Source: DAISWO01 sp036826295 (lineage in GTDB: Bacteria > Patescibacteriota > Saccharimonadia > Saccharimonadales > JAGQNJ01). From it: a stretch of DNA of 44,765 nucleotides. Within the stretch, counting starts at the first letter, position 1. Each line of letters opens with the position of its first letter. Position numbers and translations under genes: made by a program. This document shows, in pieces, positions 22,905 to 31,703 of this stretch. The notes beneath the pieces were generated by a model that searched no databases, was not told the origin of the DNA, and saw only the letters and a list, made by a program, of their open reading frames with translations. Location of the stretch: contig DAISWO010000006.1 in the NCBI GenBank assembly GCA_036826295.1, positions 1 through 44,765 on the forward strand. The letters run 5' to 3'.

Positions 22905-24164
22905 CTACTTAGGAAGTGGGAAATCTTTACAAAAATCTTTTATTTCTGCATTGATCTTTGCCAGTATTTTGTCGTCTTTATGATTTGAAATAGCCTGATT
23001 AATCCATTCAGCTACTTGCACCATCTCGCCCTCCTTCATGCCTCTAGTTGTTAACGCGGGGGTACCAAGCCGTATTCCACTTGGGTCAAATGGTGGTCGC
23101 GGATCAAATGGGACAGTGTTTTTATTGACAGTAATACCGGCTTTGCCAAGCGCATCCTCGGCCTGCGCACCTAACACTTTTTTATTTGTTAGGTCTATCA
23201 GCATCAAATGATTATCCGTACCGCCAGTAACTAGATCAAATCCATAATTAGTTAGCTCTGATGCAAGTTTTTTGGCATTCTTCACGATCTGATGTCCATA
23301 AGTTTTAAACTCTGGGCTTGAAGCTTCACGAAGCGCAACTGCGATTGCTGCAGTCTGATGATTGTGCGGACCACCCTGAAGACCCGGGATTATGGCGCGG
23401 TCAATTAGCGTTGGAAGATTTTCTTTAGTTCGTTCAACTGCCTTAAGTGGATTTGACGGATTACCGTTGCATAATAACAATGCCCCACGAGGACCACGAA
23501 GAGTCTTGTGCGTTGTAGTCATGACTACATCTGCAATTCCAGCTGGTGATGGATGAGCGCCAGCTACTACTAACCCGGCAATGTGGGATATGTCTGCCAG
23601 CAACCACGCGCCACAAGAGTCTGCAATAGCCCGAAGTTTCTTCCAATCAAAAATTCTCGGGTAAACAGTGGCGCCTACAACTATCATTTTTGGCTGTTCT
23701 TTGTCTGCCATGGCTTGCATGGCGTCGTAATCCAAATAGCCGTCTTTTCCAGTCTGATACTGAACCGACCGAAACCATTTGCCTGAAAAATTCACCTTTA
23801 GACCATGAGTCATGTGCCCACCGAAATACAGCGCCATGCCCATCACGGTGTCGCCCGGATCGAGAAGCGCAAAATAGGCTGCGAGGTTAGCTGGCGAACC
23901 AGAATATGCCTGTACGTTGGCGTGATCTACACCAAATAGTTTTTTAGCTCGATCTCGTGCAATATTCTCTACCGCATCAACATTCTCACATCCACCATAA
24001 TATCGTTTGCCGGGATAACCTTCTGAATATTTATCGGTAAGTCGCGATCCCAACGCTTCTAGCACATCACCAGAGGTGTGGTTTTCGCTCGGAATCATTT
24101 CTAGCCCTTCGGCTTGTCGTCTAACTTCTTTTTCAATTAGTTTTTTTATCTCTGTATCTTTCAT
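22905..24164 (-). CDS. glyA: Serine hydroxymethyltransferase (GlyA)
   Basis: PLP enzyme converting serine and THF to glycine and 5,10-methylene-THF, the substrate of FolD. The PLP lysine lies in TTTHKTLRGPRGALLLC; other family motifs are SENHTSGDVLEALGS, EGYPGKRYYGGCENVD and GGTDNHLMLIDL. Full length at 419 residues. A strong AGGAG Shine-Dalgarno precedes the ATG, in contrast to its neighbour murB. Confidence 0.97.
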   Translation of the reverse strand: MKDTEIKKLIEKEVRRQAEGLEMIPSENHTSGDVLEALGSRLTDKYSEGYPGKRYYGGCENVDAVENIARDRAKKLFGVDHANVQAYSGSPANLAAYFALLDPGDTVMGMALYFGGHMTHGLKVNFSGKWFRSVQYQTGKDGYLDYDAMQAMADKEQPKMIVVGATVYPRIFDWKKLRAIADSCGAWLLADISHIAGLVVAGAHPSPAGIADVVMTTTHKTLRGPRGALLLCNGNPSNPLKAVERTKENLPTLIDRAIIPGLQGGPHNHQTAAIAVALREASSPEFKTYGHQIVKNAKKLASELTNYGFDLVTGGTDNHLMLIDLTNKKVLGAQAEDALGKAGITVNKNTVPFDPRPPFDPSGIRLGTPALTTRGMKEGEMVQVAEWINQAISNHKDDKILAKINAEIKDFCKDFPLPK

Positions 24165-24288
24165 TACAACTTCTCCTGTTATGTTTCTTCTGTCTCAATG
24201 CATATTTAGATATCAGATCATAGATCTATTGTACTATACAGATTCTCTGTTTAGTCTGTCGGTCAATATTTATACTAAAAGTCACATA

Positions 24289-25320
24289 TCAGTTAAGCTT
24301 GATAAAGCCGCCGATTAGCGCTAGCGCAACGCCAAATGCCGCACTTACTTGACCTACAACCCAAAATCTCATTGTAACTTTTGTTTTAGGCCAACCTAAT
24401 GCTTCAAAATGATGATGAATCGGTGACGCAATAAAAATACGCTTTTTGAAAACCTTTTTTGAGAAAACCTGTAACACTACAGATCCGGCCTCTGCTACAA
24501 ATATTAAAGCAATTATTGGAAGTAAGAATAACGTATCGGTCAACATAGCCACAACACCCAGAGATGTTCCTAGCGCAAACGAACCAACATCGCCCATAAA
24601 GAACCTCGCTGGCGGGATATTAAACCATAGATATGCTAGCAATGCTCCGGTCACGGTAAAACAGAAACCAGCTATCGCAAACAAACCTTGTAATGAAGCA
24701 ATAATGCCAAAAGCGCCAAAAGAGCTTATTAAAATACCTCCAGCCAGTCCATCCATGCCATCCGTGATATTAACCGCATTACTAGTGCTAACGACTACCA
24801 GCATAAACAGCGGGATTAGAAGCCAGCCGATAAAAACATCACCAGTAAATGGAACGTGGATGGTGTCATATCCGAGCTTGTAATAGAAGAACCATGCTGC
24901 CACTGCTGCCACAACACTAATCATCAAGAACTTCATTAGCGGACGTAGGCCTGCCACGTTTCCACCGCCACCTTTAATATTGATGACATCATCGATTAGA
25001 CCAACGACCCCACCGCCAATCAAGGCCGCTAGAGGCAACCAGGTTTGACCTCGATCAAGATTAAACAAAAAAGTAGTTATGGTCACCGCTAGAATAATTA
25101 CCAGTCCAGCCATCAATGGGACCTGTCGCTTTATACGCATACTGCTGATGACTTTTAATGCCTCTCCAGTAGTAGAGTGTGTGCGAGAACGCTTCCAAAG
25201 CTTGTGTTTGTATGCCAGAGTGGTGTAAATAGGCGTTAGTAAAATTGCTATCAAAAATGAAAACAATGTCAGTCCGACAATTACGCTGACTTCTTGGGTA
25301 AAATTATCTAACGAGAACAT
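24289..25320 (-). CDS. mraY: Phospho-N-acetylmuramoyl-pentapeptide transferase (MraY)
   Basis: Polytopic membrane enzyme transferring phospho-MurNAc-pentapeptide to undecaprenyl phosphate to form lipid I. Family motifs: GLIDDVINI, NAVNITDGMDGLAGG, FFMGDVGSFALG and SPIHHHFEALGWPKTKV. At 343 residues with about ten helices it is full length. It stands apart from the other mur genes. No strong Shine-Dalgarno is visible. Confidence 0.96.
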   Translation of the reverse strand: MFSLDNFTQEVSVIVGLTLFSFLIAILLTPIYTTLAYKHKLWKRSRTHSTTGEALKVISSMRIKRQVPLMAGLVIILAVTITTFLFNLDRGQTWLPLAALIGGGVVGLIDDVINIKGGGGNVAGLRPLMKFLMISVVAAVAAWFFYYKLGYDTIHVPFTGDVFIGWLLIPLFMLVVVSTSNAVNITDGMDGLAGGILISSFGAFGIIASLQGLFAIAGFCFTVTGALLAYLWFNIPPARFFMGDVGSFALGTSLGVVAMLTDTLFLLPIIALIFVAEAGSVVLQVFSKKVFKKRIFIASPIHHHFEALGWPKTKVTMRFWVVGQVSAAFGVALALIGGFIKLN

Positions 25321-25397
25321 ATTTTTACTTTTTTCTCTTTCTTTATGCTTATTGTATATTATAAAGAATAACTACGAAAGGACCAATAAGTATCACG

Positions 25398-25976
25398 ATG
25401 AGCCAACAAACTAATCCTGTTATTATTTTCGTGAGGGGACTCCCGGGTAGCGGTAAAAGCCACTTAACTAGCAAGCTAGTAGATGATCTGGACTCGCAAA
25501 ACACTATCGTTCTCGATCCAGACACGATTAACTTTAGGAGTGAAGAATACTTACAGTTCACTAGCACCTTATCGGCCGATGGTGTCGACAAACAACTCCA
25601 CCCATACAGGTTCCTAAGAGACAAAGCCTATAAAGGGATTGAAAACAGCCAATTAATTATATGGAATCAACCATTTACGAATCTCGAAATTTTTCGAAAA
25701 ATGGTTGGCAGATTGAAAGATCACGCTAAAGACAACGACAAAACACTAGGCATGTTACTAGTTGAAGTAAACATAGACAGACCAACAGCCAAACAACGAA
25801 TCAATGAGCGCAAAAAAGCTGGCGGACATGGACCGTCAGAGGACACCTTCAACCGATTCCATGACGATTATGTCTCTTTCGCAGGCGAGGGCATAAAAAC
25901 AGTATCTGTGGATGGATCTGACGAGATAAACAAATCTGTCAAAACTGTCGTTCAAGCCATTCAAGATATACAATAA
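25398..25976 (+). CDS. P-loop kinase, zeta-toxin / AAA_33-like
   Basis: A 192-residue nucleotide-binding protein with Walker A RGLPGSGKSHL at about residues 13-23, an Asp in VLDPDTIN after strand 2 and a basic lid RINERKKAGGHGPSED. This resembles zeta-toxin-like or AAA_33 kinases that phosphorylate small molecules. No antitoxin-like gene adjoins it. It lies just before HTH-murA on the same strand; zeta toxins phosphorylate UDP-GlcNAc, the MurA substrate, so the neighbourhood is suggestive but not proof. Confidence 0.8.
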   Translation: MSQQTNPVIIFVRGLPGSGKSHLTSKLVDDLDSQNTIVLDPDTINFRSEEYLQFTSTLSADGVDKQLHPYRFLRDKAYKGIENSQLIIWNQPFTNLEIFRKMVGRLKDHAKDNDKTLGMLLVEVNIDRPTAKQRINERKKAGGHGPSEDTFNRFHDDYVSFAGEGIKTVSVDGSDEINKSVKTVVQAIQDIQ

Positions 25977-26009
25977 TTATTATCCACTTTATGATATACT
26001 TTTTTGTGC

Positions 26010-27530
26010 ATGAACAGCACTAACGAGAAGATTGGTCTCTTAATTTACCAGATACGACAAGAACGTGGGCTCACTCAGGCGGAATTCGCAAAACTACTTA
26101 AAACTAGCCAGTCAGCCGTTAATCGCATAGAACACGGTCGCCAAAATATGAGTCTCGATATGCTCGGTCGCATAAGCGAAGTTTTGAATAAGTCCCTTAT
26201 TACAATTAGTGATAAATCTATTAATTTGCGGGTTGAGGGTGGCCAACAGCTCAGCGGATCAATCACCTTAAAACGAAGCAAAAACGCCGCCGTTGCCCTA
26301 CTTTGTGCTAGCTTGCTCAATCATGGGGTTACGCGTTTTAAATCCTTTCCTCGCATAGAAGAAGTCAATAGAATCATTGAGGTATTAGAAAGTATCGGCG
26401 TAAAGATCAAATGGAACGATAAAAACGATCTAGAGATTCGTCGTCCCGCCAAACTAGAGCTGGACAAGATTAACAAACAAAGTGCTATGAAGACTAGAAG
26501 CGTACTGATGCTACTCGGTGTTTTGATGCATGAATTCTCTCAGTTCAAGATACCTTACGCGGGCGGTTGCAAGTTAGGTCGCAGATCTGTTGCCCCACAC
26601 CTGTATGCACTCGAAAATTTTGGAGTTACCATAAAATCCTTATCAGGTAGATATGATGTATCGGTTAATAAAAAACCTGCAGGAGATTTTGTGCTATACG
26701 AACAAGGCAACACAGTTACTAATAATGCCTTAATGGCAGCAGCCGGCATGACCAGCGAGACAACTATACAAGCAGCTAGCGCCGATTATATGGTTCAGGA
26801 TTTAACTTTGTTTTTGCAAAAACTAGGGGTTATAATCTCGGGTTTTGGCACGACTAGCCTAAAAATTCAAGGCGTAAAACGTATAAAAAAGAATGTTACT
26901 TATACACCAACCGAAGATCCTATCGAGGCAATGTTTTTCATTTCCACGGCCGTCACAACTAATTCAAAACTAACAATAAAGAGAGTGCCGTACCGTTGGA
27001 TCGGGCTTGAATTACTAAAGCTTAAGAAAATGGGCTTAGTATTCAAGCTGTCAAAACCATATAAAGCCGAGAATAATGTTATTGATCTAGCAGATTTAAC
27101 GATCGAAAAACATAATGGCGACCTAAAAGCACTAAAAGACAAACTCCATCCTAATTTGTGGCCTGGCGTTAACCCTGATTGTATCCCCTACTTCGTCCCT
27201 ATCGCTTCAGTATGCAAGGGCCGAACACTCATTCACGACTGGATGTTCGAAAATCGGGCAATCTACTACACGGAGATGACCAAAATTGGTGCTAATGTTG
27301 AACTCGCCGACCCATATCGCGTATATATCACGGGCCCTACAGAATTTACCCATGCTGATGTGGTATCGCCACCAGCACTGCGACCAGCAAGCTTACTCCT
27401 AATCGGGATGTTGGCGGCCGAAGGCACTTCAATGCTTCGTAATGTCTACACGATTAACCGCGGTTACGAGGATATAGCCGAACGTCTAAACTCACTTGGG
27501 GCAAAAATCTCAGTCGTACACGAATTATAA
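26010..27530 (+). CDS. murA: UDP-N-acetylglucosamine 1-carboxyvinyltransferase with N-terminal HTH (MurA)
   Basis: First committed step of peptidoglycan synthesis: transfers enolpyruvate from PEP to UDP-GlcNAc. The EPT-fold enzyme occupies about residues 72-506, with K91-N92 in LKRSKNAAV, catalytic Cys187 in YAGGCKLGRR, ENRAIYYTEMTKIGA and RGYEDIAERL. Residues about 6-62 are an XRE-type HTH (IRQERGLTQAEFAKLLKTSQ, then SAVNRIEHGRQNM), absent from ordinary MurA of about 420 residues. The ATG at 26010 follows a TATACT. A DNA-binding role for the fused domain is inference. Confidence 0.93.
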   Translation: MNSTNEKIGLLIYQIRQERGLTQAEFAKLLKTSQSAVNRIEHGRQNMSLDMLGRISEVLNKSLITISDKSINLRVEGGQQLSGSITLKRSKNAAVALLCASLLNHGVTRFKSFPRIEEVNRIIEVLESIGVKIKWNDKNDLEIRRPAKLELDKINKQSAMKTRSVLMLLGVLMHEFSQFKIPYAGGCKLGRRSVAPHLYALENFGVTIKSLSGRYDVSVNKKPAGDFVLYEQGNTVTNNALMAAAGMTSETTIQAASADYMVQDLTLFLQKLGVIISGFGTTSLKIQGVKRIKKNVTYTPTEDPIEAMFFISTAVTTNSKLTIKRVPYRWIGLELLKLKKMGLVFKLSKPYKAENNVIDLADLTIEKHNGDLKALKDKLHPNLWPGVNPDCIPYFVPIASVCKGRTLIHDWMFENRAIYYTEMTKIGANVELADPYRVYITGPTEFTHADVVSPPALRPASLLLIGMLAAEGTSMLRNVYTINRGYEDIAERLNSLGAKISVVHEL

Positions 27531-27569
27531 TCATTGATTTTCTTAGTTATTGTTTTATAATTATAGATT

Positions 27570-28148
27570 ATGTTGTACCGTGGTGCTGAATTTTTACCAG
27601 ACGAAGAACTAAACTCTTTAGCTAGAGATTTGGTTTGCGACGCACTTGAAACTCATCGAGAAGGACAGGACATAATCGGTAAGAGGCTGGCAAACGACTG
27701 GGGTATAGATAGATTGATCGATGAGGTACCCCACGGAGTTATTGTACCTATTGAAGATTATCCTGACCTTGCTACGCTTAGGCTACACACCGATATTCTA
27801 GACGAAGATATTCCCGATTTATTACTAAAAGATGATTCCTATACCTACTTTGACCATTTTACAGGGCATGTTGTTCAGGCTGTAAACGAAGCACTCCCAC
27901 AAAACTTAAGCATGCGAACTTCTAGATTGATTAAACCTATTATTGTCCCTAGAGACGCCGGAGAGCAATTCTATGCAATCCGCAGGCAAGACTTACTAAA
28001 AGAACTCAATGAATCTGGCTTTGTAGAACTTTTTGATCCATTAGATCAAAGTGCTACCAGCCTCGGAATATACGCAGCTCGAGATGCCTCAAGACTAGCT
28101 CTACAAACACAGGTTAGTTATTTAAAACCTGTATCGATACATGAATAA
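27570..28148 (+). CDS. Hypothetical acidic protein
   Basis: A 192-residue acidic soluble protein, not recognised. It starts MLYRGAEFLPDEELNSLARD, has many Asp/Glu residues and no membrane helix. TATAAT (27556-27561) lies 8 nt before the ATG. It ends just before the tRNA-His trailer hairpin, which faces it in convergent orientation. Confidence 0.65.
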   Translation: MLYRGAEFLPDEELNSLARDLVCDALETHREGQDIIGKRLANDWGIDRLIDEVPHGVIVPIEDYPDLATLRLHTDILDEDIPDLLLKDDSYTYFDHFTGHVVQAVNEALPQNLSMRTSRLIKPIIVPRDAGEQFYAIRRQDLLKELNESGFVELFDPLDQSATSLGIYAARDASRLALQTQVSYLKPVSIHE

Positions 28149-28151
28149 AAA

Positions 28152-28190
28152 ATCCTTCATAGCTCTGTAAAAAACAGAGCGACGAAGGAT
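28152..28190 (-). terminator. Conserved trailer hairpin of tRNA-His
   Basis: On the minus strand ATCCTTC, GTC, GCTCTG, loop, CAGAGC, TAT, GAAGGAT followed by TTTTTTA. Same outer stem and GTC/TAT internal loop as the trailers of tRNA-Lys, tRNA-Arg(UCU) and tRNA-Pro. The T-run marks it as an intrinsic terminator. Confidence 0.88.
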
Positions 28191-28267
28191 GGGGTGCCTG
28201 ATGGGACTTGAACCCACGGCCTCCGGTACCACAAACCGGCGCTCTAACCAGCTGAGCTACAGGCACC
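28190..28267 (-). tRNA. tRNA-His(GUG)
   Basis: Acceptor GTGCCTG/CAGGCAC with an extra encoded G at position -1 (28267) opposite the C73 discriminator, the hallmark of tRNA-His. Anticodon stem CCGGT/ACCGG, loop TTGTGGT giving GUG; T arm GTGGG-TTCAAGT-CCCAT, with one G:U pair. Encoded CCA at 28192-28190. No degenerate copy is seen nearby. Confidence 0.95.
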
Positions 28268-28324
28268 AAATCTGACTAGTTAAGTCATCTGTTAAGATAC
28301 CATTTTTTACTTCTTAAATCTAGT

Positions 28325-28429
28325 TCAGTCTAGCAAAACATCTGCACCGATAAGAGCTAAAAAACCTAACGCGAAGTATTTCCAAAATTTACTCTTCTCT
28401 TTACTTTGGGTCGGATTCTTCTCTGACAT
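28325..28429 (-). CDS. Small single-helix membrane protein (34 residues)
   Basis: The ORF encodes a Lys-rich polar N-terminus (MSEKNPTQSKEKSKFWKYF) and one hydrophobic helix (ALGFLALIGADVLL). TATAAT (28441-28436) ends exactly 6 nt before the ATG, the leaderless layout of many genes here. It lies just upstream of tRNA-His on the same strand. Function unknown; the promoter and amphipathic design argue against a random ORF. Confidence 0.6.
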   Translation of the reverse strand: MSEKNPTQSKEKSKFWKYFALGFLALIGADVLLD

Positions 28430-28502
28430 AGTAATATTATATCATCTTTTTTAACATTTTCATACTCAAAAACTATTATTCTATTCAACACAATTTGAAA
28501 AG

Positions 28503-29513
28503 TTATACGTTAACTATTCTATTTTTTGCTTCTGCTAGGTTAGCCTTAGCAGTCCTGGGCACATATTCATCTTCCATCAATCTATTAATTACGCTAGATA
28601 AAGTTCCACCCCACACAATGAATCTATTATTTTCAATAGTATTAGGTTTTTTTGAATCAACTGAAGGAAAGTTTCGATCCGCACTTTGCCTCCAGTTAAT
28701 AGCAGTATCAATATGATGTCTAGCTACCGAATCCCTTGCGGCTAGTAATTCTATGTCTGTTTGCTCTATATATGTTAGTTCTGATTTTCTCTCACCCCAG
28801 TCAGAATAGCCTTTTATTAAAATAGCTTTTTGTAGTCCGAGCATTATTGAGCTCACCTGAAAAACTGGCAAAACTACACCTTCTGGTGATATATCCTGAT
28901 GTTCAAGTGATAAAGCATCCGCCGAGGCAAGCCCAATAGTAGTCTCAATATCTTTAACATATATTCCAGTCCTAGAATCTCTCCCTTCGAATTCTGCCTG
29001 AGAATCAGTATGCTCTTCCCAGCCAATCTTAAATACGCCAACCGGCAATTTGTCATTATCATCAGTAGCTTGCCGCAGATCTCGTTCTAACTCGCAAAAT
29101 CCTCGTAATTCTACAAGGTGTCTTGCTGACTGTTCTCCTTTAAAACCGTTTGTACCAAGTGCTATGTCTATAACACCTTCCGAAAAATCTGTTATCGCTC
29201 TGTTACCCCTTCGTAAAATCAAGTCTAAAGCGGTTAATGAAAGTCCATCTATGTCAGAATCCTTAATTTTTTCTGCGATTACTTCAGGCTTCAATAAACC
29301 CTCTATGCCCCTAAGATCAGCTCGGATGTCTCTTAGCAGACCTACGAAAGGTGCCTCAGCTTCTGCGACAGCTTCATTTCTTTTTTGCTCGATTGTATCT
29401 AACCTATCTGTTGCAAGATTATGCTCACGTCCTGCATCTGCAAGTTCTACCCCAATATCTTCAAAACCTGTACCAAAAAATGGTGATCCAAATTCTTCTT
29501 CCCTAACTGTCAT
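28503..29513 (-). CDS. Hypothetical protein
   Basis: A 336-residue soluble, acidic protein, not recognised. It has an N-terminal helical, possibly coiled-coil stretch (about residues 30-75, LDTIEQKRNEAVAEAEA) and a mixed C-terminal half. No catalytic motif or membrane helix is apparent. The ATG at 29513 follows an AT-rich TTAGATT. It lies downstream of the tRNA-Arg(UCU) terminator. Confidence 0.65.
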   Translation of the reverse strand: MTVREEEFGSPFFGTGFEDIGVELADAGREHNLATDRLDTIEQKRNEAVAEAEAPFVGLLRDIRADLRGIEGLLKPEVIAEKIKDSDIDGLSLTALDLILRRGNRAITDFSEGVIDIALGTNGFKGEQSARHLVELRGFCELERDLRQATDDNDKLPVGVFKIGWEEHTDSQAEFEGRDSRTGIYVKDIETTIGLASADALSLEHQDISPEGVVLPVFQVSSIMLGLQKAILIKGYSDWGERKSELTYIEQTDIELLAARDSVARHHIDTAINWRQSADRNFPSVDSKKPNTIENNRFIVWGGTLSSVINRLMEDEYVPRTAKANLAEAKNRIVNV

Positions 29514-29578
29514 AATCTAATAGTAGTTATATACAATTAAATCAGCAAGCATAAGCAAGGCACGACGTACATTAAAAA

Positions 29579-29620
29579 ATCCTTCATAGCTAACCGTTCA
29601 AAGGATTAGCGACGAAGGAT
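29579..29620 (-). terminator. Conserved trailer hairpin of tRNA-Arg(UCU)
   Basis: On the minus strand ATCCTTC, GTC, inner stem GCTAATCC/GGTTAGC with a bulged T, TAT, GAAGGAT and TTTTTTA. The inner stem differs entirely from that of the His and Lys trailers but still pairs. Confidence 0.88.
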
Positions 29621-29696
29621 GGTACCCCGAGTAGGATTCGAACCTACGACCTCGACGTTAGAACCGTCTTGCTCTAATCCACTGAGCTATCGGGGC
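29620..29696 (-). tRNA. tRNA-Arg(UCU)
   Basis: Acceptor GCCCCGA/TCGGGGT (G1:U72 wobble), D arm GCTC...GAGC, anticodon loop GTTCTAA giving UCU, T arm GTAGG-TTCGAAT-CCTAC, discriminator A and encoded CCA (29622-29620). The anticodon stem has four good pairs plus a 27:43 A-G mismatch. A degenerate copy of the same tRNA lies just upstream. Confidence 0.93.
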
Positions 29697-29731
29697 ATAC
29701 AAACTATTCTATATTATTAATGTACGATTAC

Positions 29732-29924
29732 GGATTCGGTCACAAATATTTTTATGCAAAAAATTTCGCGACCCCGTCTCAACTTAGGCAATAACTTGCG
29801 CTATGTTTCCGACTCTACAAAATGCCCCCGGCATTTTTCGCCTACGACCTCGACGTTAGAACCGTCTTGCTCTAATCCACTGACCTGTCCGTCCTGTCGG
29901 CCAGACGGGCGGGGCTATCGGGGC
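29732..29924 (-). pseudogene. Degenerate tRNA-Arg(UCU) copy with a T-loop insert and a palindrome insert
   Basis: On the minus strand GCCCCGATAGC, the 30-nt element (29884-29913), then TCAGTGG through the anticodon arm to CGTAGG, identical to the intact tRNA. A 102-nt insert (29840-29739) follows, then CGAATCC, after which the acceptor 3' strand is lost. The insert has an AAATGCC/GGCATTT hairpin and GGGGTCGC...GTGACC. It cannot mature as a normal tRNA. It fills most of the 327-nt gene-free stretch 29697-30023. Confidence 0.8.
29884..29913 (-). repeat. 30-nt palindromic element, copy 3
   Basis: On the minus strand it starts CCCGCCCGTC and ends GACGGACAGG. It splits ACTGA|GCTAT of the tRNA-Arg copy (plus strand) cleanly, the same D-stem position as copy 2 in tRNA-Lys. 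Confidence 0.8.
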
Positions 29925-30023
29925 ACAACTTCGATATTATAACAGATTAGAAGTTGCAAATTATACTACTTAGCGAATATACTTAAATCAATATATAAGC
30001 ATATGCTCGTTAGGGAGGGCAAC

Positions 30024-31505
30024 ATGGCAAAAGATGTAAGCGATAAATCCGAAGATAAATCATCGGGGAACATTAAAATTAATGACGGTTCTAACGATAT
30101 GTCAAGCGAGCCAGACCTCGACAAAACCAAAACTCTTGAAGAAGTAATGAATGAAGACCAAAAACCGACTGAAGCTCCTGATGCAGACACTAAGGAAATG
30201 ATTTCCGCTGAAACAGAGATAGAGGATGACGTATTGGCAGGCGACGTTTCAGAAGATCTTCATAACAATTCTGTGCAAAAATCTGAAAAGAAATCTGGCA
30301 GTGGGAAAAAAGCACTTAAAATACTCCTTGTTATAATTCTCTTGGCTGGGATTGGCTTTGCCGCTTGGTACTACCTCGTCAAGAACAAAGACACTAATTC
30401 TAACAACGTTAATCAACAGCCGACTCAACAAGTCGTTGTACCAGAAAACACCAATACACCAGACACAGTCGTATATGCCTACCACGAGAAAGACACCGAC
30501 CCGTACACACTATACTGGCGCCCGGCTGAAGGTGGAGAGCGTTCAAAAATTGCTACATTATCAAAGAATGAGGTACTTAACCAATTTGATGTGCAGAAAA
30601 ACGTAGTTGCATACAGTACGGACACCGGCATAAACGTCAGTACTGATGGTGGCAGAACGTTCTCACCGATTGTGGAATTTGAAAAGACAGACGGAGGCAA
30701 TACTCTAGGTGATCAAGTAACAAGTCTCCAGATATCTAAAGAAGGAAGTAAAATTGTTTACGGATTCCTAGAGGCTAACACTACCGAAGGAAACGAAGCT
30801 ACTGCCGTAAATCTAGATGGAAGTGACAAAGAAGTTTTATTCACTTCTAAAAAAGTTGGGGTTTTTATAGAAGCCTACAGCGAGAAAGCTAACAAAATGG
30901 TCTATTGGGAGGGCTGTTACAACTGTGACGGCAATTTTGTCGATTTAAAGATCCGCAACCTAGAAACTAACAAAGACACGACAATCGAAGCAAACCTTAA
31001 AAATACTGTGTATGGTTCTAGGTCTTTTGCGATATCAGACGACTTTTCGACCCTTGTTGCCGCACAAGGTATAATCGACACTTCAACAGATGGTGGACTA
31101 GGTATTGCTCTTACTGGTCCGTTCACTATCAATAAGTACGACTTAAAGACGCTCGATAAAACACAGATTGCTACAGTTGGTTCAAAGAATGAGAAAAACG
31201 CTAACGGAACACCTAAATTCAGAGACGTCCTTGTCGGGTTTGTCGCAGGAAGCAACACGTCAATATATTACACAGATGACGAGAGCGTCTATACGTCTGA
31301 CGATGGTTCACAGTCAACTATGATGTTCTCGGCAAATAACAACATACTTTTCGCTCCTTTTATCGGCACAGACTCAGCGATAGCAGGATCAGGCGAAGAC
31401 ACTAGTGACTATCTACTAACTAACTACGACGTGACTACAAAAAAGACAACTAAGATTTTTGCCGGCGACAACAATACGATAATCATGGGCGTAGCTACAA
31501 AATAA
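30024..31505 (+). CDS. Single-pass membrane protein with a predicted extracellular beta-propeller-like domain
   Basis: A 493-residue protein: an acidic disordered cytoplasmic N-terminus (about 1-95), one transmembrane helix (ALKILLVIILLAGIGFAAWY, about 102-121), a Asn/Gln/Thr-rich linker and a large ectodomain with repeating beta-strand segments such as VSTDGGRTFSP and YTSDDGSQS, suggestive of a WD/BNR-like propeller. No enzyme motif recognised. The ATG at 30024 is chosen for the AGGGAGG Shine-Dalgarno 5 nt upstream; an ATG at 30003 lacks one. Confidence 0.75.
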   Translation: MAKDVSDKSEDKSSGNIKINDGSNDMSSEPDLDKTKTLEEVMNEDQKPTEAPDADTKEMISAETEIEDDVLAGDVSEDLHNNSVQKSEKKSGSGKKALKILLVIILLAGIGFAAWYYLVKNKDTNSNNVNQQPTQQVVVPENTNTPDTVVYAYHEKDTDPYTLYWRPAEGGERSKIATLSKNEVLNQFDVQKNVVAYSTDTGINVSTDGGRTFSPIVEFEKTDGGNTLGDQVTSLQISKEGSKIVYGFLEANTTEGNEATAVNLDGSDKEVLFTSKKVGVFIEAYSEKANKMVYWEGCYNCDGNFVDLKIRNLETNKDTTIEANLKNTVYGSRSFAISDDFSTLVAAQGIIDTSTDGGLGIALTGPFTINKYDLKTLDKTQIATVGSKNEKNANGTPKFRDVLVGFVAGSNTSIYYTDDESVYTSDDGSQSTMMFSANNNILFAPFIGTDSAIAGSGEDTSDYLLTNYDVTTKKTTKIFAGDNNTIIMGVATK

Positions 31506-31544
31506 CAAAACTATTTCTTTAATGCGGTTATTGATGTAATTTGC

Positions 31545-31550
31545 TATAAT
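31545..31550 (+). promoter_or_regulatory. -10 box of tRNA-Gly
   Basis: TATAAT ends 14 nt before the tRNA-Gly 5' end, implying a leader of about 7 nt. No convincing -35 hexamer is visible at 17 nt spacing. Confidence 0.6.
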
Positions 31551-31564
31551 CCCTCTGTCACTTT

Positions 31565-31639
31565 GCGGGATTCGTATAGCGGTTAATATAAAAGTTTTCC
31601 AAACTTTGGACACCGGTTCGACTCCGGTATCCCGCACCA
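31565..31639 (+). tRNA. tRNA-Gly(UCC)
   Basis: Acceptor GCGGGAT/ATCCCGC, D stem GTAT/TATA, anticodon stem AAAGT/ACTTT with loop TTTCCAA giving UCC, T arm ACCGG-TTCGACT-CCGGT, discriminator A and encoded CCA (31637-31639). The only plus-strand tRNA in the window and without degenerate copies. Confidence 0.95.
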
Positions 31640-31659
31640 AGTCGAAGCCTGCTCCAATC

Positions 31660-31703
31660 CCATCCTTAACTTCAGGAAATTAATTCGCTGAAGATATGGA
31701 TGG
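31660..31703 (+). terminator. Two-step hairpin downstream of tRNA-Gly
   Basis: CCATCC/GGATGG outer stem and CTTCAG/CTGAAG inner stem separated by a TTAA/ATAT internal loop. The design (outer stem with ATCC, internal loop, inner stem) resembles the conserved trailers of the other tRNAs, but the sequence and distance from CCA differ and only TTCTTAT follows. Confidence 0.5.
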
